DNA of 18,760 bases from Methanobacteriota archaeon (GCA_009936765.1 JAACDL010000003.1:1-18760); one strand, 5' to 3'; counted from the stretch's first letter, positions 1-7,197 are shown. Numbers and translations are program-made. Notes: generated by a model not told the origin, from the sequence alone.

Positions 1-28
1 ACTACCAGACTTGGATCAGGGAGTTAGT

Positions 29-394
29 TTACTGATTTGGCAAACTTTTGATGTTTTCTTCGATTGTATTAGCACATGCTTCGAAGGCCTCTAATGGCTG
101 TCCATATGGGTCATCAAGCCCCCAGTCTTGGTCTATTCTGATAGCCGGGCAACTGACTCCACATCCCATCGAAATGACCATGTCAAACGATTTCCAATCT
201 ACCTCGTCCACTAATTTTGGATACAGTTCTTCAGTACTCAGTCCTTTGGATTGTAGAACCTTGATGGCATTGGCGCTAACACTTGTTTCTGGATGGGTGC
301 CTGCACTTGCAGCATCGTGTCCTAAACTTCTAGCAATGCTTTCAGCCATTTGAGAGCGGCAGGAGTTGCCAACACAGACGAATAGTAGTCGCAT
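29..394 (-). CDS. arsC: Arsenate reductase ArsC-like / low-molecular-weight tyrosine phosphatase family
   Basis: A 121-residue cytoplasmic protein of the low-molecular-weight phosphatase fold. The phosphate-binding loop is C7-x5-R13 (CVGNSCRS) near the N-terminus. Two further cysteines, C78 and C82 (MGCGVSCP), are followed by WGLDDPYG (residues 91-98) with the general-acid Asp-Pro. That arrangement is typical of thioredoxin- or mycothiol-linked arsenate reductases, where three cysteines relay electrons to reduce As(V) to As(III); plain tyrosine phosphatases lack the second pair. The ATG at 394 places the family's N-terminal strand (MRLLFVC) at the start. An in-frame ATG at 460 would add 22 residues with no family match, and I reject it. 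No Shine-Dalgarno precedes it. It is divergent from the gene at 448. No arsenite exporter or ArsR regulator lies in the window, so a phosphatase role remains possible. Confidence 0.88.
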   Translation of the reverse strand: MRLLFVCVGNSCRSQMAESIARSLGHDAASAGTHPETSVSANAIKVLQSKGLSTEELYPKLVDEVDWKSFDMVISMGCGVSCPAIRIDQDWGLDDPYGQPLEAFEACANTIEENIKSLPNQ

Positions 395-416
395 ATTGAG
401 TTGTGCAACGAAGAGA

Positions 417-422
417 CATATG
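417..422. promoter_or_regulatory. Candidate bidirectional TATA-like box (CATATG)
   Basis: A palindromic A/T-rich hexamer, CATATG, inside acatatgaa, lies between two divergent genes. Its centre is about 26 bases before the ATG at 394 and about 28 bases before the ATG at 448. Archaeal TATA boxes sit about 26 bases upstream of transcription starts, so one site could serve both genes as leaderless transcripts, which agrees with neither having a Shine-Dalgarno. This is positional inference only. Confidence 0.3.
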
Positions 423-447
423 AACCAATGGCATGTAGAGACAATCG

Positions 448-786
448 ATGTGGCGTCCAATTCTAGTTTACACTGGAGTCTTTGTCACTCTATTCGTTAC
501 CCACATTATTGCAGCAGCAAACGACTGGGATGTCTTCTTTGGAATTGTGGCGGCTTTAATCACATTACAGACATTGTTTGCAGGAATGTGCCTGCATTTA
601 TTGAAAGGTGATGTACGTCACTCTAGAGTCCCAGTCGTTGCATTGAGTGCTGGTTTAGGGTGGGCTTATGCAGGAATGAAGGCCGATTGGTCAATCGCAG
701 TCTGGGTATTAGTTGCCATCATGTTGCAAATCCTAACTGAAAAAGGGTTGAAGTATGGCACACCCGCCGACTCAACTGATGGCTGA
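448..786 (+). CDS. Small multi-pass membrane protein, unknown function
   Basis: A 112-residue hydrophobic protein that I do not recognise. Hydrophobic stretches at about residues 5-22, 27-52, 62-77 and 80-97 suggest three or four membrane helices, with short charged loops (HLLKGDVRHSR at 50-60) and a polar C-terminal tail. It has no cysteine pair or catalytic motif I can name. The ATG at 448 has no Shine-Dalgarno and may head a leaderless transcript (see the TATA-like box at 417). Its end overlaps the start of the Mrp gene, so the two are probably co-transcribed and translationally coupled. It could be a small integral membrane protein tied to the Fe-S genes or simply a passenger; the sequence does not decide. 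Confidence 0.7.
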   Translation: MWRPILVYTGVFVTLFVTHIIAAANDWDVFFGIVAALITLQTLFAGMCLHLLKGDVRHSRVPVVALSAGLGWAYAGMKADWSIAVWVLVAIMLQILTEKGLKYGTPADSTDG

Positions 787-1783
787 CTCACCGATTAAGG
801 TCAATAACCCCGGAGACGCACCTGCTCCTGCTTCACCTGAAGAGCAGAAGAAGATGGAAGCAGCATACAATCAAATGAAGCGCAAGATGGCGATTTCAGA
901 GATGGGTAAGGCTATCAAACACAAGATAATGGTCCTCTCAGGTAAAGGTGGCGTTGGCAAATCAACAGTTGCAACCGGACTAGCATTATCATTAGCTCAG
1001 CAAGGTCTCAAAGTTGGGCTCCTAGATATCGATATCACAGGGCCTAACGTTCCCAAGATGATGGGTCTAGATGGTAGAAGATTGAATGTAGAAGCAGGAA
1101 GAATACATCCTGCTCAAGGACATCTTGGCGTGAAAGTCATTTCCATGGCGTTCTTACTGGAAGATGAAGATACTCCTGTAGTATGGCGTGGACCGATTAA
1201 ATTAGGTGCAATTCAGCAATTTATCGGGGATGTCGATTGGGGAGAATTGGATTACTTGATTATCGATTTCCCACCTGGTACATCTGATGAACCGCTTACT
1301 GTGGCTCAGAATTTACCGGACATCGATGGTATGGTAATTGTAACCACACCTCAAGATGTTGCATTGCTTGATTCTAGGAAGTCGATCACTTTCGCTAATT
1401 CATTGAAGGTAGATGTAATCGGAGTAATCGAAAATATGAGCGGTTACACCGTTCGTGGTAAAGCACCAGCTGGAACCGAATTAGAGTTGGCAGCACCGGG
1501 CGGTAAAACAATCAGAGTTACTACCGATGAAAATGGTGACTGGGCAGGCACTTTGGACATCTTCAAAGCAGGCGGTGGCCAGAAGACAGCCGAAGAATTC
1601 GGAGTACCATTTTTGGGTAAGTTACCATTCGACCCTGGTTTTGTTAGAGGTGGAGACGACGGAGTTCATCGTATCGTTTCCGAACCAGAAGGACCTTCAG
1701 CAATCGCATTCAATAAAGTCGTAGAGAACATACAACACAAGGTTGAATCTGCTTCTAACGACGGCGGACTAGAAATTATCTGA
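779..1783 (+). CDS. mrp: Mrp/NBP35-family P-loop ATPase (Fe-S carrier-like), cysteine-free variant
   Basis: A 334-residue cytoplasmic ATPase of the Mrp/ApbC/Nbp35 group, which in other organisms carries and transfers Fe-S clusters. The deviant Walker A SGKGGVGKS is at residues 54-62. It is followed by LLDIDITGPNVPKMMG (81-96), the Walker B-like DYLIIDFPPGTSDEP (158-172) and TTPQDVALLDSRKS (189-202). After ENMSGY (218-223) the family normally has the cluster-binding CPxC pair. Here residues 224-263 are a cysteine-free insert ending at IFKAGGG, and the whole protein contains no cysteine. The N-terminal DUF59/MIP18 domain found in some homologues is absent; about 45 polar residues replace it. 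I prefer the ATG at 779, which overlaps the upstream stop by eight bases. The in-frame ATG at 755 would add eight residues and is the alternative. Confidence 0.9.
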   Translation: MADSPIKVNNPGDAPAPASPEEQKKMEAAYNQMKRKMAISEMGKAIKHKIMVLSGKGGVGKSTVATGLALSLAQQGLKVGLLDIDITGPNVPKMMGLDGRRLNVEAGRIHPAQGHLGVKVISMAFLLEDEDTPVVWRGPIKLGAIQQFIGDVDWGELDYLIIDFPPGTSDEPLTVAQNLPDIDGMVIVTTPQDVALLDSRKSITFANSLKVDVIGVIENMSGYTVRGKAPAGTELELAAPGGKTIRVTTDENGDWAGTLDIFKAGGGQKTAEEFGVPFLGKLPFDPGFVRGGDDGVHRIVSEPEGPSAIAFNKVVENIQHKVESASNDGGLEII

Positions 1784-1793
1784 GGGATAACCA

Positions 1794-2141
1794 ATGGATA
1801 TCCCTGAATTAAAACGATTAGAGCGAAGAGACTTCGACATGCATCTCACTTGGTCTGATGGGACTGAACACGAGGTCACCTATGATAATCTAAGACATGC
1901 TTGTCCATGCGCTAAGTGTGCTCCTCAACGCAATGACGACCAATCTTCTATGGTGCTGCGCAGGAATATCGAAAAACTACCACGCGAGAAACCTACCGTA
2001 AGGCCAGTAGGGAACTATGCCCTTTCATTCGAATGGACAAGCGGTTGCTCATCTGGAATTCATCGCTTTGAGCGAATGTGGAGATTAGGTTCTAAACTCG
2101 ACCCTGATAACGGTAAAGACTACGTCCACGGGGCATGGTGA
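1794..2141 (+). CDS. DUF971 (GBBH-like N-terminal domain) protein
   Basis: A 115-residue protein matching the DUF971 family over its whole length. LTWSDGTEHEVTYDNLRHACPCAKC covers roughly residues 18-42, with the family hallmark C37-P-C39-A-K-C42, and the closing VGNYALSFEWTSG...GIHRFERMWRL covers 72-98. The family's usual aspartate-glycine-histidine near the C-terminal end is replaced by S-G-C85-S-S-G, which adds a fourth cysteine. DUF971 is commonly encoded beside Mrp, and is fused to it in plant HCF101, so a role in Fe-S cluster handling is likely though inferred from context. It begins ten bases after the Mrp stop, with GAGGG seven bases before the ATG, so it belongs to the same operon. 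Confidence 0.88.
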   Translation: MDIPELKRLERRDFDMHLTWSDGTEHEVTYDNLRHACPCAKCAPQRNDDQSSMVLRRNIEKLPREKPTVRPVGNYALSFEWTSGCSSGIHRFERMWRLGSKLDPDNGKDYVHGAW

Positions 2142-2218
2142 AAGTACCAAATGAGCGTGTCTGAAGTGGAAATACACTTGTATGCCATTCTGACCCGAGT
2201 TTAATTGGAGGTCTTACT

Positions 2219-4303
2219 GTGGATGGTGTTTATCTTACCTGGCTGATTTCTGCATTAGCCGTTGGGGTATTGCTAATGCCTTTGATTAAGCCACCTTGGG
2301 CTAAGGTCACTCTACACGGTTTCATCGACTTCTTGCGCCGATATTGGCTGCACTTCGGAATAGTTCTCAGCATCTATAATGCTAAGGATTTCCTCGATGA
2401 AGTAGATCGTATTTTGATGGCAAATACAGATGGTATGCTGAATATGACTCCTTGGATTTATGCTATTGAAGGAGATATGGCATTATGGGTCCAAGAAACG
2501 TTCAGAGCAGACTGGTTGACCGATTTCATGACACATTTCTACGTGGTAGGGTTCATGGTAATCTGTTATGTCTCGATTTTCTACTTTGCATATTTCGATG
2601 ATAGATATATTGCAGACAGAATCACTCTGACTATTTTCTGGGTGTATGTCCTCGCGATACCATTCTATCTATTCTTCAATGTACATGTGACGGGTAATTA
2701 CATTCCTGGAATGGAAACTCTTGCCTACAATCACACCCCTGAAATCAATGACTGGTTCCACCGTATAGACCCGTTAACAAATGGAATGCCAAGTTTGCAT
2801 ATTGGATTCCCATTCGCAGTTTGGCTTTGCTTACTAAGATTCGATACTGACAATAGGTGGATAATTTATCGCCGGATTGTATTCGCTTACGTTTTATTGA
2901 CAGCATTTTGTATTCTTTACCTTGGAATACACTGGTTCATGGATATCATTGGAGGAATGATTGTTGCTGCTATCGCAGTTAGTATTGCCAACAAGATGTC
3001 AGACCCAATGTGGAGAATATTTGATGAAAGAACTATCAATGCAAGACTTGCAACAGTTCTAACAAACCCGAAAAGAGCTTACAACGTGATTATGTCCAAT
3101 GCTAAAGAACAATTTTCTCGATATAGTAAGCCATCGAGTAAAGAGACGGGTGTAATGCTAACGGTTGTGATTATTCTTGTTGCGGGAGTAATTACCTGGG
3201 ATTTGACTCACCAGTCGATACCTGCAGGAGGAGTTGACGCTCCAGTGGGCGTTGCTGCTGCTGATGGTTGGTTAGTAACACTCGATGAAAAATTGGACGG
3301 TGCGATAGTAGTCGTTCACGATTTATCTGATTTAGATTCTGAAATAGTAGTCGTTCAACCAATTCTTGATGCTAATTCGACATATGACATTCAGGGCGAT
3401 TTATTGATAATGGCCAATCAAACTAATTTGATATTAGTAAATATGAAAGATCCATATACAATACAAACAATGATTGAAGTTTCATCTCCAAGCGCCATTG
3501 AGTTCGTTTCAGATGACCGTTTGGTGATTCTAGAAGATGGTCAAATCTCCTATTGGTCTTACGAAGGAGTTGAAATGGATGGTCCGGCTGCAGCCGACGG
3601 AGATTCGATATTGGTGTTTGAATCGAGTGGTGATCAAATTGCTATGGTGTTTGCAAGTGATGCAGACACGGTACATCTTGGAATAATTGATGGTGAGGGG
3701 TTGATTTCAATCCCTCTTAACGCTACAGCCGGTGTTGGTGAAGATCAAATTTTAATCGATTCAGGATTCAATGTTGATTTGCCGAATGCATCAATCACCA
3801 GTGTGGCATTATTTGAGGATAAATTAGCTGCAACTATTGATATTAATGCAACTTCAAGACTGATGTTACTCGATACTGTCACAGGGGATAGCGAGATTAT
3901 TTCTGACCCAAAATATGCGGCTTACGACCCTCACATGGATTATGGCGTTTTGATGTTCTCTGCTTACGCAAATATCGACCCTGCTAATGCCTCTGAGAAA
4001 TATGCTGACAGAGAGATTTACATTTACGACATTGATTCTGAAATTCTTAAACCCCTAACTGCGGATGAGTTAGACCAATGGGCACCGATGGTTTTGAAAG
4101 ACCATTATGTGTATCAACAAGCAGACGAAGATGGAGTCATAAGCGTTGAAGTCCAACAAAAAGAACCTAGCCTTCAACCCTATGCTTCGAACATTTTGAA
4201 GATAGGTGTGATATTGACTATAGCGCTAATATTTGTCAATATAATGCAGAGGCAAAGAGAGTCTCACAAAGTCATCTACCATGATAACGAACACGTTTCA
4301 TGA
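2219..4303 (+). CDS. PAP2-superfamily membrane enzyme fused to an exported propeller-like domain
   Basis: A 694-residue membrane protein. Residues 1-260 hold about six membrane helices and the PAP2/inositol-phosphorylceramide-synthase-type signature: GMPSLHIGFP (189-198, with S192 and H194) and GIHWFMD (236-242, with H238 and D242). This indicates phosphate transfer on a lipid-linked substrate. After a polar linker come a helix at 310-329, then about 325 residues rich in beta strands, then a closing helix at 658-676 and a short charged tail. The exported part contains TolB-like strands (REIYIYDIDSEILKPLTADELDQWAPMV, 598-625) and six N-x-S/T sequons (N386, N400, N501, N523, N543, N590). The GTG start is set by GGAGGT six bases upstream. 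The last 32 bases overlap the convergent kinase gene. The substrate is unknown; ether phospholipid or dolichol phosphate headgroup chemistry is a guess. Confidence 0.9.
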   Translation: MDGVYLTWLISALAVGVLLMPLIKPPWAKVTLHGFIDFLRRYWLHFGIVLSIYNAKDFLDEVDRILMANTDGMLNMTPWIYAIEGDMALWVQETFRADWLTDFMTHFYVVGFMVICYVSIFYFAYFDDRYIADRITLTIFWVYVLAIPFYLFFNVHVTGNYIPGMETLAYNHTPEINDWFHRIDPLTNGMPSLHIGFPFAVWLCLLRFDTDNRWIIYRRIVFAYVLLTAFCILYLGIHWFMDIIGGMIVAAIAVSIANKMSDPMWRIFDERTINARLATVLTNPKRAYNVIMSNAKEQFSRYSKPSSKETGVMLTVVIILVAGVITWDLTHQSIPAGGVDAPVGVAAADGWLVTLDEKLDGAIVVVHDLSDLDSEIVVVQPILDANSTYDIQGDLLIMANQTNLILVNMKDPYTIQTMIEVSSPSAIEFVSDDRLVILEDGQISYWSYEGVEMDGPAAADGDSILVFESSGDQIAMVFASDADTVHLGIIDGEGLISIPLNATAGVGEDQILIDSGFNVDLPNASITSVALFEDKLAATIDINATSRLMLLDTVTGDSEIISDPKYAAYDPHMDYGVLMFSAYANIDPANASEKYADREIYIYDIDSEILKPLTADELDQWAPMVLKDHYVYQQADEDGVISVEVQQKEPSLQPYASNILKIGVILTIALIFVNIMQRQRESHKVIYHDNEHVS
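3305..3357 (+). repeat. Short in-frame direct repeat within the propeller-like domain
   Basis: The 14-mer ATAGTAGTCGTTCA occurs at 3305-3318 and again at 3344-3357. The copies are 39 bases (13 codons) apart and encode the strands IVVVH and IVVVQ. It probably reflects a repeated beta strand in the exported domain. Confidence 0.6.
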
Positions 4304-4949
4304 TTTGCTCAAGGCGTTTCAACACATCCTTTGCACTAGGTGGCTGTCCTCCTGGTGCCTCAGGTGCTTCTCCTAATTCATTATCTAAGCCGAGATATCC
4401 TTCTAATACCTCATCCATCGCATTCTCAATATCTGGATGGCTGGCCCGAAGGATTTCGTGAAGCACATGCAGGTCTATGCCTAGGCCTTCTAATTCGTAT
4501 TCTCTAGTAGCCAGTCCTAAATCGATTAGGATTGCTTCTCCTTCATTAGTAATAAGAATATTATTTGTCGATAAATCCCCGTGATTTACAGCGTTACGAT
4601 GGAAAAACCTGATTGCTCTGCCAACTTTATTCAGTAGATTATTGTCATATGATCCTGATCGTAATACTTCAATCAAAGGTCTCCCGTCAATCTTTTCCAT
4701 AATTATCGATGCTTCATCCAAGTCCACATCCCATATTGCAGGTACTGGTGCTCCTTTCTCGGCTAACCAAATGGTTAATTTGATCTCATTTGTCATTCGT
4801 TTGGATGTTAGAGATTTGTCTAAATCTGGATGACGCCATCCTCTCTGGCGTCGCTTTTTGAGAATAGCTGGCCTGCCGTACCAAGAGCCGGAAATCACCT
4901 CGGCTTCAGCGCCGAGGTGTAGTCTTTCGCCGCCAACCCATGCTTGCAT
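4272..4949 (-). CDS. bud32: Bud32/PRPK-type atypical kinase (KEOPS complex)
   Basis: A 225-residue small kinase that, in the KEOPS complex with Kae1, Cgi121 and Pcc1, supports synthesis of t6A37 in tRNAs reading ANN codons. Visible motifs are the loop GAEAEV (13-18), the lysine in AILKKR (28-33), the Bud32-specific basic segment RGWRHPDLDKSLTSKRMTNE (36-55), the catalytic HGDLSTNN (123-130), LIDLGLA (141-147) in place of DFG, and a basic C-terminus ending VRYHGR. Archaeal Bud32 is often fused behind Kae1; here it stands alone. I chose the ATG at 4949 because the family begins about ten residues before GAEAE. In-frame ATGs reach back to 5051 but encode a proline-rich stretch that would overlap the nadA start. 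The 3' end overlaps the PAP2 gene by 32 bases. A linker at 190-206 (GEAPEAPGGQPP) is unusual. Confidence 0.93.
   Translation of the reverse strand: MQAWVGGERLHLGAEAEVISGSWYGRPAILKKRRQRGWRHPDLDKSLTSKRMTNEIKLTIWLAEKGAPVPAIWDVDLDEASIIMEKIDGRPLIEVLRSGSYDNNLLNKVGRAIRFFHRNAVNHGDLSTNNILITNEGEAILIDLGLATREYELEGLGIDLHVLHEILRASHPDIENAMDEVLEGYLGLDNELGEAPEAPGGQPPSAKDVLKRLEQIMKRVRYHGR
4896..4919. repeat. Nine-base inverted repeat inside the 5' end of bud32
   Basis: CACCTCGGC and GCCGAGGTG form perfect 9-bp arms around a 6-base loop. In the bud32 mRNA this GC-rich hairpin starts about 30 bases after the start codon and encodes the nucleotide-binding loop HLGAEAEV. It may affect translation, or it may only be a by-product of codon choice. 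Confidence 0.5.
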
Positions 4950-4983
4950 TGTATTAACGGGAGCGGTGCATGGTTGAAAAAGG

Positions 4984-4995
4984 GGTACCTGTACC
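4984..4995. promoter_or_regulatory. Inverted repeat in the bud32/nadA divergent spacer (possible operator)
   Basis: GGTAC-CT-GTACC is a perfect 5-bp inverted repeat. It lies 19-30 bases upstream of the nadA ATG (5014) and 35-46 bases upstream of the bud32 ATG (4949). The position would suit an operator or a core-promoter overlap. No regulator gene lies nearby, and the assignment is inference. Confidence 0.25.
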
Positions 4996-5013
4996 GGTGG
5001 TTGAGGCTCACCC

Positions 5014-6144
5014 ATGACCATGTCATTGCCCATGTGCGCCATCGACTTCACAAATGATGAGATGGGGCCTGAGGAAGCAGCAATCGCAGACAGGATTGCT
5101 GAACTGAAAGAACAGATGGGCGAAGATTTGCTTATTCTTGGCCATCACTACCAAAGAGACCAGATTGTGATGCATGCGGACCTGCTAGGCGACTCTTTCC
5201 TTTTATCAGAATTAGCAGCTCAATCAAAAGCAAAGAACATCATATTTTGTGGCGTTCACTTCATGGCAGAGTCAGCAGATATTCTCACTTCAGACGAACA
5301 GAATGTTATCTTGCCTAACATGCGTGCAGGATGTTCGATGGCAGATATGGCTGCATTAGATGAAGTTGAAATTGCTTGGGAAGATATTCTCGAGCGTTCA
5401 GGGTTGAGTGACCCTGCTACTGCAAAAGAAGGAGATTCATGTTTGATTCCTGTAACCTACATGAACAGTGCAGCAGAGTTGAAAGATTTCTGTGGCAGGC
5501 ATGGAGGGATTGTTTGCACTTCTTCCAATGCTGCCGGAATACTACAATGGGCCTATGATCGTGCAGGACCTAATGGCGCAGTACTCTTCTTCCCAGACCA
5601 ACACTTAGGCCGAAACACTGGTATTTCAATGGGTATTTCTCTGGAACAGATGGCTGTTTGGACTCCTGGACAAGAGAATATTTTACCTGAGGATTTGAAG
5701 ATAGTTCTTTGGCACGGTTTCTGTTCGGTCCACAAGAGATTCACAGTTTCTCAAATCGACTCTTTCCGCGAATCCAACCCTGGTGGCTTGGTAGTAGTTC
5801 ACCCGGAATGCCCGATGGAAGTTGTTCAAGCAGCAGATGCCAATGGAAGTACAGAGTTTATCCGCAGATATGTTGCTGAGCAAAAGCCAGGAACAAAAAT
5901 AGCAGTTGGTACTGAAATTAACATGGTTGCAAGACTAGATGCTACGCATGAAGACTTGGACATTCAATGCCTTGAGCCAACAGTTTGTCCTTGTTCAACA
6001 ATGTACATGATTCACCCTGTTTATCTGATGGATGTATTGGAAAAGCTGGCAGATGGCGAAGTTCCAAACCAAGTAAAGGTAGAGAAGTCGGTTCAGAAAG
6101 GTGCCAAGTTGGCACTTGAAAGAATGCTTTCAATCAAGCAGTAG
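5014..6144 (+). CDS. nadA: Quinolinate synthase A (NadA)
   Basis: A 376-residue cytoplasmic enzyme that condenses iminoaspartate with dihydroxyacetone phosphate to quinolinate in de novo NAD synthesis, using a [4Fe-4S] cluster. The three family repeats are visible: LILGHHYQRDQI (40-51) and FCGVHFMAESADIL (78-91); SCLIPVTYMNSAAELK (142-157) and VCTSSNAAGILQWA (167-180); FFPDQHLGRNT (192-202) and WHGFCSVHKRF (233-243). Cluster-ligand positions are C107 (GCSMAD), C266 (HPECP) and C325 or C327 (VCPCSTM). The usual CPNM-like third motif is altered to CPCSTM. GAGG seven bases before the ATG at 5014 supports that start; ATGs at 5032 and 5059 are alternatives. No nadB or nadC lies in the window. It is divergent from bud32, and its last 11 bases overlap the convergent crcB. 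Confidence 0.96.
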   Translation: MTMSLPMCAIDFTNDEMGPEEAAIADRIAELKEQMGEDLLILGHHYQRDQIVMHADLLGDSFLLSELAAQSKAKNIIFCGVHFMAESADILTSDEQNVILPNMRAGCSMADMAALDEVEIAWEDILERSGLSDPATAKEGDSCLIPVTYMNSAAELKDFCGRHGGIVCTSSNAAGILQWAYDRAGPNGAVLFFPDQHLGRNTGISMGISLEQMAVWTPGQENILPEDLKIVLWHGFCSVHKRFTVSQIDSFRESNPGGLVVVHPECPMEVVQAADANGSTEFIRRYVAEQKPGTKIAVGTEINMVARLDATHEDLDIQCLEPTVCPCSTMYMIHPVYLMDVLEKLADGEVPNQVKVEKSVQKGAKLALERMLSIKQ

Positions 6145-6487
6145 TTTCTATTGCTTTCCAGCCAGCATAGGCTAGAAGTGGACATAATATCATCGTGATT
6201 AATACATAACCGACAGCCCTAGTTCGGTCATCTCCCCACATTTCAACAGTCTCCAATGAGAATGTGGACATAGTAGTAAATGCACCCAGAATCCCTGTTC
6301 CCAGCAACAAAGTCATCTCCTTGGATATCATTTCGTTAGCCAGTGCTGCCATACATATGCCTAGCAGAAGCGAGCCTACAGCATTTACAATCAAAGTCGC
6401 TTGAGGGGTTCCAGCCCATTCAGAAACCGCGAAACGTAGTGTTGCGCCGATTGCACCGCCGATTGCGACTGCCAAATATGAATTCAC
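6134..6487 (-). CDS. crcB: CrcB/Fluc-type fluoride channel
   Basis: A 117-residue membrane protein with four hydrophobic helices that fits the Fluc/CrcB family of dual-topology dimeric fluoride exporters. Family motifs are GGAIGATLRFAVSEW (10-24), TLIVNAVGSLLLG (31-43, with the conserved Asn) and GAFTTMSTFSLE (68-79, matching the usual G-x-TTFSTFSxE with one Phe-to-Met change). The length is normal for the family. The start codon is GTG at 6487, preceded by GAGGG about five bases upstream on the minus strand. Only one crcB copy is present, consistent with a homodimer. It converges on nadA with an 11-base overlap and is divergent from the pyrophosphatase gene. I looked for a fluoride riboswitch upstream and did not find one. 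Confidence 0.94.
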   Translation of the reverse strand: MNSYLAVAIGGAIGATLRFAVSEWAGTPQATLIVNAVGSLLLGICMAALANEMISKEMTLLLGTGILGAFTTMSTFSLETVEMWGDDRTRAVGYVLITMILCPLLAYAGWKAIETTA

Positions 6488-6552
6488 GAAACCCTCTCAT
6501 TTGCCCAACTCTATCAATCATCCTCAAATGCCATACACTACAGGGCCTATTC

Positions 6553-7197
6553 ATGACATTATGGTTCATGACCACAAACGAAGGCAAAGTTGCTGAAGCT
6601 AGAGAGCATTTTTCTCACTTTGGAATACCTGTTAGGCAGTTTGAATTTGAAGCGACAGAACCTCAAACAGACGATCTAGAAATCGTAGCACTTTCAAAAT
6701 TGGAACAGGCTATACCTCATCTTCCAGAACCTGATGACATGCTTCTTGTGGAAGATGCAGGCCTTTTCATTGATTCATTGAATGGCTTCCCCGGTGTTTA
6801 TTCATCCTATGCCCTTGAGACATTAGGTGTTCAAGGAGTTCTTACTTTGATGAAACATTTAGAGAGTAAAGACCCAATCCAAGATGGAAATCTAAGAAGT
6901 GCAGAATTTAGAGCAGTCGCTGCACTATATCACAATGGTGAGACAACAGTTGCAGAAGGAGTCTGTCCTGGAAGAATATCTCACAGTTCAGTCGAAGGTG
7001 AAGGGTTTGGCTTCGACCCAATCTTCATCCCAGCAGATTTGGATGCCGATGGAGAGGCGTTACCTGTTGGAGAAATGGGTGATAGAAGCACTCACGGGAC
7101 TCCATTTGGTGGTATCACTATGGAAGAAAAGCAGCACTATTCTCATCGCCGTAGAGCACTATCCAGCCTTTTATCACACCTCGACATTCGAGGGTGA
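6553..7197 (+). CDS. rdgB: XTP/dITP pyrophosphatase (RdgB/HAM1 family)
   Basis: A 214-residue house-cleaning enzyme that hydrolyses non-canonical purine triphosphates (XTP, dITP, ITP) to the monophosphate and pyrophosphate. Motifs in order are TTNEGK (7-12, the family's TGNxGK), LLVEDAGLFID (64-74, with catalytic D68), FPGVYSSY (79-86), GFGFDPIFIP (151-160) and YSHRRRAL (196-203). The segment between FIP and SHR is longer than usual, with about 15-20 extra residues around ADGEALPVGEMGDRSTHGTPFGG. The ATG at 6553 puts the first strand (MTLWFMTTN) where the family has it. The reading frame stays open back to 6343, but that part lies over crcB on the other strand and has no family match. No clear Shine-Dalgarno is present, so it may be the first gene of a leaderless transcript with the two genes after it. 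Confidence 0.93.
   Translation: MTLWFMTTNEGKVAEAREHFSHFGIPVRQFEFEATEPQTDDLEIVALSKLEQAIPHLPEPDDMLLVEDAGLFIDSLNGFPGVYSSYALETLGVQGVLTLMKHLESKDPIQDGNLRSAEFRAVAALYHNGETTVAEGVCPGRISHSSVEGEGFGFDPIFIPADLDADGEALPVGEMGDRSTHGTPFGGITMEEKQHYSHRRRALSSLLSHLDIRG

Noticed and set aside
4950..5051. Bud32 N-terminal extension starting at 5051
   Set aside because: It would overlap the nadA start and encode a proline-rich stretch not seen in the family; the ATG at 4949 fits the family length.
6488..6552. Fluoride riboswitch upstream of crcB
   Set aside because: The 65-base spacer read on the minus strand lacks the conserved pseudoknot-forming segments of the crcB motif, and a GAGGG ribosome site with a GTG start fills the proximal part.
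6343..6552. N-terminal extension of the ITPase reading frame
   Set aside because: The 70 extra residues lie over the opposing crcB gene and the spacer, have no family match, and the family's first strand begins exactly at the ATG at 6553.
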